From Aporrectodea caliginosa (Eukaryota > Annelida > Clitellata > Crassiclitellata > Lumbricidae), in contig JACEVL010000950.1 of assembly GCA_020284085.1 (NCBI GenBank), positions 149,501 through 213,500 of the forward strand: a stretch of DNA of 64,000 bases. Direction: 5' to 3'. The notes under the pieces are model-generated. The model saw only the letters and a list, made by a program, of their open reading frames with translations, was not told the origin of the DNA and searched no databases. This document shows, in pieces, positions 1-10,592 of the stretch; position 1 is the first letter of the stretch, and the number at the start of each line of letters is the position of its first letter. A program made the position numbers and the translations under genes.

Positions 1-2640
1 GTAGTTTATTATGATAGCAATGCATGAATAAACCAATTTTAAATCTAGTCATATCAGCCAACTTCAATAGGTTGTACTCTTTAAAACCGACTTTGGTACT
101 GTCCGACCATCATAGCATGTTATGCTAATGGCATGCTTCTATAGAATTTCTAGGTGCTTCAGTCTTGATGGATAATTTGAATCCCAGCATATATTGCAAT
201 ACGATAAGTATGAAACAAGCAAAGCGTAGTATAGATGCTGAAGTAGATAATATACTAGTGATGTAGCTTTTCCGGAAAAGTATTTTGCGGAAAATTTTCC
301 GGAAATTTTCCAGAAATTTTTCAGAAATTTTCCGCAGAACCGGAAAAATACATTTAACTCAGATTTTCAGTCTGAGACGATGCTTGAAAATTTATGTTTT
401 TTAAGTTCCTTTTATTTACAGTATTTCTGTCAATGTGGGCAACGTTCACCTTAAAAGAAGTAAAATAAACATTAAAGACCATTTATTAGTGGTTCAGGCT
501 AGAGTAGCCTAGTTTGATAAGTTGTTAGTGTTATAAACTATCAGTATATACTGTCTGGCAATTTGACATTTCGTCTGCTGCTCAGCTATTAGTCAGCTTT
601 GCCTTCGTCCACACACCACTCACAGAAGGCAACAGCTGCTCATAGACAAACAATTAAAGTAAAAAACACCTTCTTTTGCTACTTTCCATGAAAAGCAGAT
701 TTGAAAATAGATTAGCGTTCTGTAGATTAGTGTCAGACCGCAATGGCAACAACATTATATTTTCAGACATAAAATAATAGTATTATAGGCCTTACTTAAT
801 ATTGTTTATTTAAACGACGCCGTCATATCGACGATGATTGGCGTTATTATAGGCCTTATAAGAATTAATCATAAGAATTAATCTGTTGCAGTATTAAAAT
901 GGTGTCTGTAATACTACTGAATCATTGCTGCTTTTGTCTCATATTTTCATAACTAAAATAGACTAAATCGTAAAAAATATATTTTTAAAATTAACAGTGA
1001 AGTTTAATTGCAATTAATTTCTAAATGTATTGTCGTTGTTGAGCCTTGTGAACACACTGAACAGTAAGCTCTAACAGTGCCATCTATAATCTGAATAAAA
1101 GTATCAGTTATAACTACATAAGACAGTTTAGAGTGAGTGATGTTTAAACATTATTATGCATTTAAAATTTAAATTGTTATTTAGTAATATTATATTGATG
1201 GAAAAATATCGGGAAATTTTCCGGAAAAAACACTGGAAATTTTCCGAAATTTTCCGGAAAAATATGAAATTTTCCGGACAATTTTTCCGCCTCACATCAC
1301 TATAATATACTAGTACTATCAGCCAACTTCTTCAATATATGTAAGATATGATCATTCCACGTTAAGTGCTGATCTACATATACACCAACAAATTTGGAAG
1401 ATGACTCCTGTAATAGTTCTTTGCTGTCTATAACAATTTTTAGAGCGTGGGATGGAGCAGGCTTGCAAAGTGACTTGAACAATAAAAATTTACTTTGGTC
1501 TATGTTAAGTGATAATTTGTTGGCTTTAAACCACATGAATATCATTTCCAATTCACTATTTACTTTCTTTTCAAGAGAAACAGTATTCTTCCTATAAATG
1601 TTTTCCTCATATTATTGTCTCTAAGAGTCAGGACCCTGTCATGAAACCGTGGTTGAAGGGCATAATGTAGTTGATTTCCTTGGTGGGAGCAACTTATGTA
1701 AAACGTGCCCCTGGTTTTTACAACAGCTGTCGGGCAGAGCTGGTCAATGGTTGGGCTGTCAACAGGGAGGTACCCTAGCCAGGTCATCCTACTTGTGATG
1801 GATTGTACTCATTAAATAATGTGACAACCACTAATATGCCAATCCTCTAATGCCACAATGCTCAAGTTTCATTCAACACCATGTTATGGCTTACTGTATC
1901 AAAAGCCTTGGACAATTCTAAAAAATCATAAAGGCAAATTCATTTTGTCCATGGATTCAGATATCTTGGCCTGCATTTCAAACAATGCTATAAATGTGAA
2001 ATGTTGTTTACGAAAACCATATTGTTAAAAGGGTGTTTTTTCTTTGGAGAAATAATCTATCAATCACTCATACATTATCTCTTAAAAGAATTTTGAAAAG
2101 CACTATACAATGGACATTGGTCTATAATTGCTAATTTTATTTGTTTCGTCATTTTTTAAAAGATGAAGCACTTCTCCAATCTTTATATTGGCTGAGACAA
2201 TACCATTCAGGATAGAACCATTGATTCTGTCAACAAGCAATGTGCAATTGCCTCAATTGAACCCTTTCCAATTTGTGGGTTTATGCCATCTACACCACTG
2301 TTGGAGGAACAGCGCAGTTGCTTGGAAATTTCTCTAATTTCTTGTACAGATGTTTCAATAATGCCTATTTACGAGGACGAAGATATTTTAAGGAAATGGT
2401 CAAATTTTTGGGACTTCCAGAAATATTAGATGCTAACGTGGGGCCAACATCAATAAAGTACTCATTAAATTTGTCAGAAATTTTCCTACTATCCCTAATT
2501 TCGACAGCATCAATAATGAATGAATCGGCCTTTAAAGAATTTCTACTAGTCAGCATTGCTTTAATAGCACTGTGCCTAGGGCCTATGAACCTTTTGGGGG
2601 CCTACACAAGTCAGAAAATGAGATATTGAAAAAATCAGCT
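1..2640 (-). mobile_element. LINE (CR1/jockey-like non-LTR) fragment, split by a hAT insertion
   Basis: Decayed non-LTR retrotransposon read right to left. From its 5' side: a linker with KISDKFNEYFIDVGPTLASN (about 2400-2500), NYRPMSIV (about 2108-2130), RT motif LELSKAFDTVSHN (about 1870-1930), MWFKANKLSLN (about 1510-1545) and FVGVYVDQHLTWNDHI (about 1350-1400). Left of the hAT insertion it resumes with LYYALLVSYLSYCN (about 180-232) and KLADMTRFKIGLFM (about 20-75), then runs off the window. The stretch between the DTV motif and the NKLSLN motif is only about 350 bp, too short for the family, and no (F/Y)ADD catalytic motif is visible, so the palm core is lost. Frameshifts and stops are frequent. 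Clade assignment is inference from motif style. Confidence 0.85.
256..1302. mobile_element. hAT-type non-autonomous transposon, 1047 bp
   Basis: Ends TAGTGATGT and ACATCACTA form terminal inverted repeats. The 8-bp direct repeat taatatac lies at 248-255 and 1303-1310, the size produced by hAT transposases. About 100 bp at each end is packed with variants of TTTTCCGGAAAA, probably transposase-binding subterminal repeats (inference). No long ORF lies inside, so it depends on a transposase made elsewhere. It cuts the LINE at 1-2640. Confidence 0.9.
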
Positions 2641-3300
2641 GCATCAGACCTTAGTGGATATATCCAGGATATTAAATAAGCAATATTACAAAAAGTAAAT
2701 TAAGATCTAAAATCAAAACTGGGTGTGTTCGTGAATCATGATTAAACATGACGTCAATAAATAATGTGCATGCATAATTATGCGTTTTGTTTTATTGCAG
2801 AGCTGGCAGTTGGGGTCTACGAATGCAAGAGTGCCTAGGGCCTACTACGACAACCTTAAAATGGCCCTGATTATTAATGCAGTGATTCATTATGTGCTAC
2901 ATGCTGTGGCAAGGACATGTAAATCACAGCCATCTTCTCTTTTGGCAGACAGTGCTCAGAGTTTATTGGCCTTATACTTCCAATCTGCACAAAAAATCAA
3001 CACTAACCTAACATTTCCTATCATAAAAGTTGCAACACTAAACTGAAAATCAAGATTTTTATCATATATATCTCCATAGTTGCCGAGATCTAATAACTGG
3101 AAAAGTGTCTTTAACTATAAAACAATAACCATGTGCACTATTCCAATTTCTCAACACAATACCTAATGACTATCTGTTCAAGTAGAAGTCTCTCAACATG
3201 TAATATCTCAGCATAAATTTCAAGCATTCATACCACATTCAAGGTTATGGCACCAGAATACAATGCATATGCTAGCGTATTTCCTCACATGTCCACATGT
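2641..3300. other. Unassigned; possibly 5' part of the LINE
   Basis: No recognisable protein or RNA. The word TGCCTAGGGCCTA occurs here (about 2834) and in the LINE at about 2573. A splice-acceptor-like T-rich tract ending in ttgcag precedes an open 88-codon frame (2780-3046), but it resembles nothing I know. Confidence 0.4.
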
Positions 3301-3760
3301 AACGTAATGTAAAAGAAAACTTGTATAGCGCATCTTAAGAGCAGTGGCAGCGCCAGACAATCTTTTTAACCAGGGCATAGTCAGGATAGTCATACAAGTA
3401 ACCAGTGCCGGGGCAGTTTATGCCCCAAATAAATTCTCGACAGGGCAACAATTCTGGCAGGGCAACGACCAGGGCAAAGGCTTTTTTACCAGGGCATTTG
3501 CCCTGGCTTGCCCTGGTGTAGCGCCGCCACTGCTTAAGAGCCTCTCATGGGGCGCTGTGTACGCAGCAATCAGATGGAAAAAGATCTGTCTTTAATGTTT
3601 GAGAAAATGCAGTGCAGTCAGCAATAAGTGGAACTGAACGAATTTCAGTAGGTAAATTGTTCCATAACGATGGTCCAACGACAGAGAAGCCCCTACGTGC
3701 ATGTATCGAGGTGTGAGACCGTGGAACAACGAGATCATTCTGCATCACAGAACGAAGCAT
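3301..3760 (-). mobile_element. LINE 3' end (C-terminal RT tail and 3' UTR)
   Basis: The minus-strand frame 3760-3545 contains RRGFSVVGPSLWNNLPTEIR followed by a FSQTLKTDLF-like end. This is the typical C-terminus of CR1/jockey-group ORF2. The 3' UTR, with the usual GCGCTATACAAGT-like terminus, continues to about 3301 and is interrupted by the MITE at 3342-3532. Confidence 0.8.
3342..3532. mobile_element. hAT-type MITE, 191 bp
   Basis: Terminal inverted repeats CAGTGGCAGCGCCAGAC and GTGTAGCGCCGCCACTG, flanked by a perfect 8-bp duplication cttaagag (3334-3341 and 3533-3540). The interior is rich in AGGGCA/TGCCCT words. It lies in the 3' UTR of the LINE. The 60-bp element at 9059-9118 is the same family. 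Confidence 0.92.
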
Positions 3761-3891
3761 CCGGCGACCGGGCTGTGTGGAGACCGGAACGCACAGCTAT
3801 GTATTCTGGAGCAGCACCAGTCATGCAACATTGCACAATCATAATACATATACACATATACTATGCATACATACATACATACATGTATATA

Positions 3892-4115
3892 CAGTGTGGA
3901 CTCGTTAACAAGCAGTTGTCATGGGAAATGCCTTAATATGACAGAGCATGTAAATCAGGTGACATGTAAAGAGGTAATGCCGAAAAATCAATATTTAGTG
4001 CTGCACTACAGTTCTTGTATAGCGTGTTAACCAATATGGTTTGGTAAATTAATAGCTTTGGAGACATAACGCCACTTTGTGTTAATTGGAATGGTGTGTT
4101 AACCAGTTTGACTCA
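3892..4115. mobile_element. Tc1/mariner-like (pogo/Tigger-style) MITE, copy 1
   Basis: Starts TA then CAGTGTGGACTCGTTAAC; the right side ends in a decayed GTTAACCAGTTTGACT. The centre (about 3985-4070) matches 26945-27020 in reverse orientation over about 80 bp. That fits two copies of one inverted-repeat element inserted in opposite directions. Assignment to pogo/Tigger rests on the TA plus CAGT start and is tentative. A short CATA microsatellite lies just left (3862-3886). Confidence 0.55.
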
Positions 4116-4232
4116 GAACTGTTGTTTAGCAAACATATTAACTCTATTTCTGTGCCTCCGATTTGCATTGCTGTGTGACTTTGTAATAATAATATTTAAC
4201 AATAATAATAATAGTAATAAAATGCAATTCTG

Positions 4233-4511
4233 CTGTGAAATCCACAGGGTTACATGTCACATTCCCTGTTTTGACCTGATTTGTTTGGTCTCCAGATTTC
4301 TCGACTACTGGAACTCACTTCTTACTGGCATTTCAAAAGCTAATTGGACGAAGCTTAAAAGAGTCCAAAATACTGTGAAATCCACAGGGTTACATGTCAC
4401 ATTCCCTGTTTTGACCTGATTTGTTTGGTCTCCAGTTTTCTCGACTACTGGAACTCACTTCTTACTGGCATTTCAAAAGCTAATTGGATGAAGCTTAAAA
4501 GAGTCCAAAAT
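4233..4511. repeat. 140-bp tandem duplication
   Basis: Two head-to-tail copies (4233-4372 and 4373-4511) differ at only about three positions. The unit covers part of a LINE ORF, so the duplication happened after the LINE inserted and is recent. Confidence 0.95.
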
Positions 4512-4800
4512 ACCATGGGCCAGAGCTATTGCTAAAACTCCATATATCACCAATCCTAAACTCACTGCATTGATTCCAAAGACTTCTCTCTCTGCTCGAC
4601 CAGGTCTTCTGACTTTCCCAATATGTCCTTTCCATAGACAAGGACAGCACTTGGTAGGTGCACCTGCTCTGTTGCTGATCTAAGACCCTGGAACGCGCTT
4701 CCAGCAAGCGTTCAATCTACAAAGTCTGTTATGGCATTCAGATCTTGACTAGAAACTTATCCTTTCGTTTTTTCAGATTGCAGACAATTCATGTACAGAA
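4233..4800 (+). mobile_element. LINE 3' fragment
   Basis: Plus-strand translation gives DYWNSLLTGISKANWTKLKR (twice, because of the duplication), then a frameshifted continuation ending in DLRPWNALPASVQSTKS and a TYPFVFSDC-like end. This matches the thumb and C-terminal region of CR1/jockey-group RT. The frame is broken by stops. Confidence 0.8.
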
Positions 4801-5509
4801 ATAATTTACATGTTTCAATGGCTGATGCAGTTTTTTTTATGTGAGGCAAAATGTCAATCTACTTGAAAAATGAAAATATCAACATGATTTGTGCATTCGT
4901 CTTAAAATGTTCAAAATATGTATCCATATCCATCCAGTATTCCTGATGCTCACATGAGGCTATTGTTATATTCTCACCATTTATTCAACATAATGACATA
5001 GCAGCTGGGCTAAAAGATCAGAATTTCTTAGGCGTCTTCAAGTAACGGTTAGTATAACGCAGCCATATATCTATATAATGCCTTTCACAAACCTCTCAAA
5101 ATATATATCGGAGCAGACTGACACTTTGTCACAAGTCAATAAAGCAAAACCGCATCAGCCACAGAAACATGCAAAATAATTCCCAGGAAGAATTGACTGT
5201 GATGAATAATGAATGCAACCAATATGGAATTGGATTCCTAACTGCCCCACACCCAAAAAAGAAGTGACTGAGAACAGATTTGAAGCCGTGGCATCAGCGC
5301 AACAATGCCATTCATCAATCGAGAGGGAGCTTTTCTGCAGCTGCTCAACATTTAAATGGATCTAAAATAAAGAAGTATCACCGAAATTCCAATTCATCAA
5401 AGGATTTTCCTGTTCCTGGAATGTTTTCTGCTGCAGACGGCTAACGGGTTATCCTTCAGCGATCATTCGGACTTTTATCGTACAGTAAAAGTAAAGCTCA
5501 CATGTCTGA
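4801..5509. other. Unassigned sequence
   Basis: No ORF, repeat or RNA gene recognised; only short stop-rich frames on both strands. Confidence 0.4.
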
Positions 5510-5660
5510 TACTGGAATGTACGGAGGCTCTCATTTCCTGCTCGTTGGTCTTGTGCCAGCAGAGGATAAACCTGAAGGTTCTGGACATGGAGTCAATGCA
5601 TTGCAAGACTTGCTGTTTCCTTCTCAGGTTGAAATAATTATGCTGCCTGGTGACAGAGAA
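5510..5660 (-). mobile_element. SINE-D, 3' part
   Basis: About 130 bp (CTCATTTCCTGCTC through GACATGGAGTC) is similar to the 3' half of the tRNA-derived SINE at 49610-49855, same orientation. The tRNA head is missing here. Confidence 0.55.
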
Positions 5661-6924
5661 AAGTATGCATGATCAAACTGCTTAAGGTTGTTACATGGAT
5701 TCTGCTCAGCAGGGTCAAACTTGCAGTTTGTTGAATGACATCCCCTGGAAGCATCAATATGATATATTAATTAAGGACTATTATTACTTGTTTATTCCAA
5801 TGGGTATTTTGCTTTCATCGGCTGTCCTAACATTAGTACATGATAATCACTACTTGGGTGACCATACTCAGCAGGATCCTGATCCCTTCTGGGCCTCCAA
5901 TTGTAGCCAATTTTAAGTTTAATTCGTGTAATTACTGTGCTTGTCTGTTTGTTAAAGTCTTAATCAGCAGAAACGTTATTTCTTATCTCTACCACTTGTG
6001 TTTTTACTTAGTCTTCTCACAACCTGTTTATAATGGTAATAATAAAATAAGTTTGAAGAAAAGTTCAAGAAAAACAATTCAACACTTCATTTGAGAAATA
6101 ATATACAGGTACATATTAAATTAATCTGATGAGTGACAGTAAAACCACTTTAATAAATGCCGAACAAAATAAATCTGACATTTTCTAAAACAATAGCAAA
6201 GATGAAAGGTATTAAGAAACTTAACAGGTAGTCAGACAATGTTCTACTTTAGAAATCAAGTGGTGCAAAAAATTTAATAAACAGCTGGGCAGCTTATACA
6301 TGTAGAATAAATCTGCATCAGAAATAAAATGAAACACCAGCATTTAAAGCATGATATTGAAACTAATTTTGCTGATGAGAAAATAAAAGCAACTAATCCA
6401 ATCTGATTTTATTCTTACTTTTGAAGTTTCCACTGAAACCAGGGTCAATATAGAATGTTTAGGCCAACATTTATAATAACAGTATTGTATCGTATTGTAC
6501 TGTATTGTAGCAAAGAAATTTCTATTGCCCCTTTGAAGAACCACAAAGTCCACATCTTCTATCTTCTACTTCTTCATTGGAGGCTAAGTCTCAGCATGTC
6601 TAGTTAAGCTGTTGAGAGATGTGATCTGAATGATAGGCTGTCTAGTTTCCATGGACTGCTGGTCCAATCCAATTCCCATCCATAAGGCAACTAAATCCTG
6701 AAGACAAGCTATGGTTCAGGGTATAACTTTGCCCCACAAAGTAGTGGTGACCAATCCCCTCCTCCTGTGTCAACTACAAGATGGATGATGTCACCAATTT
6801 ACGCAACATAAAACAAAAAGTAAGTAAGCTAATGTTGGCCACCCTTTAGGCTGCTTGTGCATGTGCTGCATGCAGCTGCTGGCTGGTTGGAGGTATTTCA
6901 AAATTTGATCATGTCTCGCATTAT
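5661..6924. other. Mostly unassigned; LINE tail at about 5855-5915
   Basis: A short plus-strand stretch (GATCCCTTCTGGGCCTCC, about 5877) matches the LINE tail seen at 46170 and, inverted, at 30660 and 31050. The rest contains AT-rich frames and a TATTGTATCG-like micro-repeat at about 6483-6510, with no recognised gene. Confidence 0.45.
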
Positions 6925-7310
6925 ATGCATGATGTGCTCCATTGGCTGCCTGTTTCCCAGCACATTGATTTTAAGATATCAGTCTGGGTCTGGCGGTGCC
7001 ACATAGGGAATGGCTCTGGCTACTTGCAGGAGCTCTGTTGCCCCACTTCGGGTTTGGCAGGCTGCAGATATCTTCAGGCTGCATCTAAAGGTGAACGTGT
7101 TGTTCCCTTTGCATGCACTTCGAAGATGCAGCGTCACACCTTTTCAGTGGTTGGACCGAGCAGATGAAATAACCTTCCTTCAGATCTGCATATCCTTTTA
7201 GCTAGGGACTCTGCATACATCTTTTACAAGCACTTGAAAACTGTTCTTTATCAACGAACTTGGGTTGATTAGGTATCTTGGAGGGCTCTATATAAGTCTC
7301 TGAATGAATG
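6925..7310 (+). mobile_element. LINE C-terminus and 3' end
   Basis: Translation gives LHWLPVSQHIDFKISVWVW, then YLQELCCPTSGLAG, VVPFACTS and HTFSVVGPSR, the conserved end of CR1/jockey-group ORF2. A frameshift follows; LARDSA and YKHLKTVLY-like words lead to the 3' end, a CTATATAAG box and a GAATGAATGA tail. The same tail style is seen at 18600, 45290, 47810 and 60690, marking one family. Confidence 0.85.
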
Positions 7311-7478
7311 AACATGAAGGCATCTATCAGCATCGCGATAATTCAGTATGCAAGAATACACTGCCATTAATTGTCATTCTTGAACTTGCTTCAAACCAAA
7401 ATAACACTGTCATGTTGCAAAAAATATGTCAGTACAAGGTCAAAAATTGGTGGCGATTGTCACCACCACTTTTAAAAG

Positions 7479-8059
7479 TAGAGCTGTACTGATTAAACGG
7501 CCATACGTGTAATCGGGCCGATTATTAGAACAATCGGTATAATCGGGTATCGGCAGAAATAATCGGTTAATCGGTGCCGATGTCAAAATTGTGTTATAAT
7601 TTAATAATTTTACTTGAATTATTGCATATTCCAAGTTTTTTATCGATTTTCATCTATCGTTTTACGTCCCTTATTATTTACGCATTAAAACATATCATTA
7701 ACAACTTCCCAACTTAGTTTAATAATAATATAATAATAATATCTTTTCTTTAATAAGCGCCTGACAAACGCACTGCGCTGTACATTTACATGTTATGCAA
7801 TTTAAATCTTAACTACTAACAGAACAGACAGCTTGCAATACAACATCCACCCCTGTTGTTGTGACGACAGATTACTGATTTATGTTTAGGAACCGAACAT
7901 TTTGACTAAACAAATAATGAAATATTCGGTCTCATAATAGGTATTGGCAGTTTAAAAGTCGGCTATAGTCGCTATACGCGATATCGGTATCGGAAATTTA
8001 ATAATCGGCTATACGCGGTAACGGCATAATCGGCAAAAAGCGATATCGGTACAGCTCTA
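7479..8059. mobile_element. hAT-type MITE, 581 bp, with ATCGG-rich ends
   Basis: Ends TAGAGCTGTACTGAT and ATCGGTACAGCTCTA, with a perfect 8-bp duplication tttaaaag (7471-7478 and 8060-8067). Both ends carry many ATCGG/CCGAT words (about 7507-7585 and 7967-8050). A 5'-truncated SINE-E sits in the middle. No transposase ORF. Confidence 0.93.
7719..7842 (-). mobile_element. SINE-E, 5'-truncated
   Basis: Reverse complement of the 3' half of the SINE at 37111-37350: a TAATAATA tail, then the CGCACTGCGCTGTACATTTA block and the TTCTGTTAGTAGTTAAGATT block. It is inside the hAT MITE and therefore younger than it. Confidence 0.8.
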
Positions 8060-8169
8060 TTTAAAAGTGATAGTGACCGGACACCACCATTAAAATATAA
8101 AGTAACACCTATGGCTACTGGGATAAGCCATTCGAAAGAGATAGAAATTCAGTTCTGACTTTTGACATG

Positions 8170-8540
8170 TCCGGACATGTCCAGTCCTAACATCATAGAA
8201 CTAGCAGAGTGAACAGAAACGGGCACCAAATTCAGAGCAGAGGAGAGACGATATAAAGAGAACGAGAACACAGTACTGTTTTGGTTAAGGGAAACAATAC
8301 GAGTAAGAGCATCCAATGAACAAGTGCAGTATTTGTGAGCCTGACAGTGGCAAGAGGTAGGCCTAAGTTGGCTGCCCATAGCATATTACTTTGTAGACTG
8401 TAAGTATGTACAGACAAGTTTAAGCTGGATTCTTTGTTCTGTTGGAAGCCAGTTTAAGGACAGCAGAAGTGATGTGTTGGAATCTGGGTGTTTTCCTTAT
8501 AGCCCTGGCCAAGGAATTCTGGAAAAAATTGTAATTTTTG
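8170..8540 (-). mobile_element. LINE C-terminal fragment
   Basis: Minus-strand translation from about 8522 gives QNSLARAIRKTPRFQHIT and, after a frameshift, LNWLPTEQRIQLKLVCTYLQ. These are hallmark words of the C-terminal region of CR1/jockey-group RT. The remainder to about 8170 is degraded. Confidence 0.75.
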
Positions 8541-8954
8541 CAGAACCGTCCTTGTGGCACTGTTTAAAAGTGAGTAACAGTTATCGACGACTGAAAACTA
8601 GAGATTAGCTAGTGGAATCAGGACATTTCAAGGTACATGCAGTCTCATTCTATGGGTGTCTCTTGTATAAAAAAATGAACAGGTTGGTTTGAAAATACTT
8701 TGGGAAAGACATACTGGAATGAACTATGATGCTCAAATTATGTGATGATTCAGTGCAAGTGGCAAGCGATCCACTCAGATGTATAGAAGCAAGTCAATCA
8801 AACTCTCAGCTGCTGACTTGAGCCAAAGGGAGCCCTGAATACCAATGAAGAGCTCAGTGCCAGCCATCCTTGGCTGTTTGAGGCTGACGGCTGCAGTGAA
8901 AGACACTGCAGAGTAAGGCTTGCACAGTGATTTCGAAGCCACATTAATTTCATT
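8541..8954. other. Unassigned sequence
   Basis: Stop-rich in all frames; nothing recognised. Confidence 0.4.
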
Positions 8955-9300
8955 TTAATATATAATAACAATAATAATATTCCTCTATTAATTCAAACTG
9001 ACAAGTATGCAGTAAGATCACATGATATAGTAGTAACAGATGATAGCAAGTTCACCATCAGTGGCGGCACTACAGCAGGGCAAGCCAGGGCAAATGCTGG
9101 TGTCTGGTGCCACCTCTGTTCACCAGTAGTCGAATTTAACTGTATGGCAGCTTGCAAGGCACCCATCTGTCCAGCTGATCATTTTACAGTCACCCTAGGG
9201 AGTGGAAGGATGAGTCTACCATATGGGGCTAGTGGGTATCGAACCCATGTTCTTCTGATCTTTATGCCAGCATGCTACCATTCAACCATCTCCCTGCCCC
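8955..9300 (-). mobile_element. SINE-A (tRNA-derived), copy 1
   Basis: Reverse complement starts GGGGCAGGGAGATGGTTGAA (A-box-like) and has a B box GGGTTCGATACCC (9234-9246), then an unrelated body and an ATT-rich tail. Pol III transcription from the internal boxes is expected from family knowledge. Other copies are at 23830, 35863 (diverged), 40288 and 43610. A 60-bp MITE interrupts it. Confidence 0.9.
9059..9118. mobile_element. 60-bp hAT MITE inside SINE-A
   Basis: Starts CAGTGGCGGCACTAC and ends GGTGCCACCTCTG. The flanking 8-mers ttcaccat (9051-9058) and ttcaccag (9119-9126) differ at one base. The left 43 bp match the reverse complement of the right end of the 191-bp element at 3342, and the last 17 bp match its other end, so it is an internal deletion that kept both termini. 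Confidence 0.88.
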
Positions 9301-10584
9301 ATTGGAAAATAAGCAAGCATAAAGAAAATCCATGCATTCATGTATCAAAGATTTAACCATGAAACACAGTAACATGTCTTCAGTTAATCCATGCGCATCC
9401 CTGCACTGTTTCCATTTGCTTGTCAATACAGATTTCAGCAACGATCAACAACACTGTTTTCTGAAACTGATTTATCTGTAAAATGTTTCGTTTCAAATAA
9501 CCAGCAATGATCGCAACAGTGTTGGTGTCAAAGCGCCTAATGATTTTCTAAAGAGTTGATACTTATGGCAAACATAGAAGATTCTGATCTCAAAGCACAC
9601 CATATGCTGAGGGACTGCATGCATAGATCATATAGGCAAAATCAATAGCCGTGGAGAGCAATGACATGCATACGTACTTGTTTCTGCCAATAAGCTTCAG
9701 TTGTTTCATTAGGAAAGACAGTTGACATATCTCAATATCACATGAATTCTTCAAATGTCTCTGTATAGTCTTCAGTATGCAATTTGAGTGCTCAGAATTA
9801 GTATAACTTGTCTAGAATTTGCCTGTTTCTTCAAACCATGACTTCACCAATGGTGTCATTACGTTAAGTAACTGTAAGAGCGATTCAAGGGATGCAAGAC
9901 AAATGTCTTTGTCGCATGAAAAAGGTATGACTATTATTTATTGCAACTAGCATCTCCATACGCGGTCTTACAGCGATGAAAGTTCTTTTATATGCAGGAC
10001 TTCATTTATCAAATCTATATTGCAAGTCAAACTAGTTATCTGAGAAAATCCGAGAGTTGCAGCCTTGTTAAATATTTTATCACAGATTTCTGCCACGTTG
10101 CAATAAAACACATCATCTTCTGCTGAAAACGAAGATTCAAGACCCCTTCAGTAGTCCGCTTTCTCGTGTTGCTTTAGCTGTAGGACGTGGTTGACACACG
10201 AAGTTGTTGATAAGTATGTACAAGCATTTGGGAATATTGATGGATCAGCATATGTTTTTAAATATCTTTGACATAATATTCTTTCTCGTTCATCTTGTAG
10301 AACGTTCATCTTGGCTGTGTTCTACAAATCAGTCTCCCGAAAATGAAAGCTGAATAAATTGTCCGTTGAAAGTCTTTTCTGGAATTTGTTCATATCCATT
10401 TTTCACAGAGTTCCTTGTCTTTGACAGGATAAAAGGGCAGACTGTAGAGTGACTACCTGGTGTACAGATCTGCCCTGTACAGTGTCATCTATCCAGTGTC
10501 ATCCATAGGCATCATTTACATCTGGAGGCATCTAACCCATTCCCATTTTGCCTCATTTTGCCAAAATTTATTTGTGAAATACTG
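9301..10584. other. Unassigned sequence
   Basis: No ORF over 60 codons of interest and no repeat recognised. Two near-identical words GTGTCATCTATCC / GTGTCATCCATAGG occur at about 10481-10510. Confidence 0.4.
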
Positions 10585-10592
10585 ATATCCAC

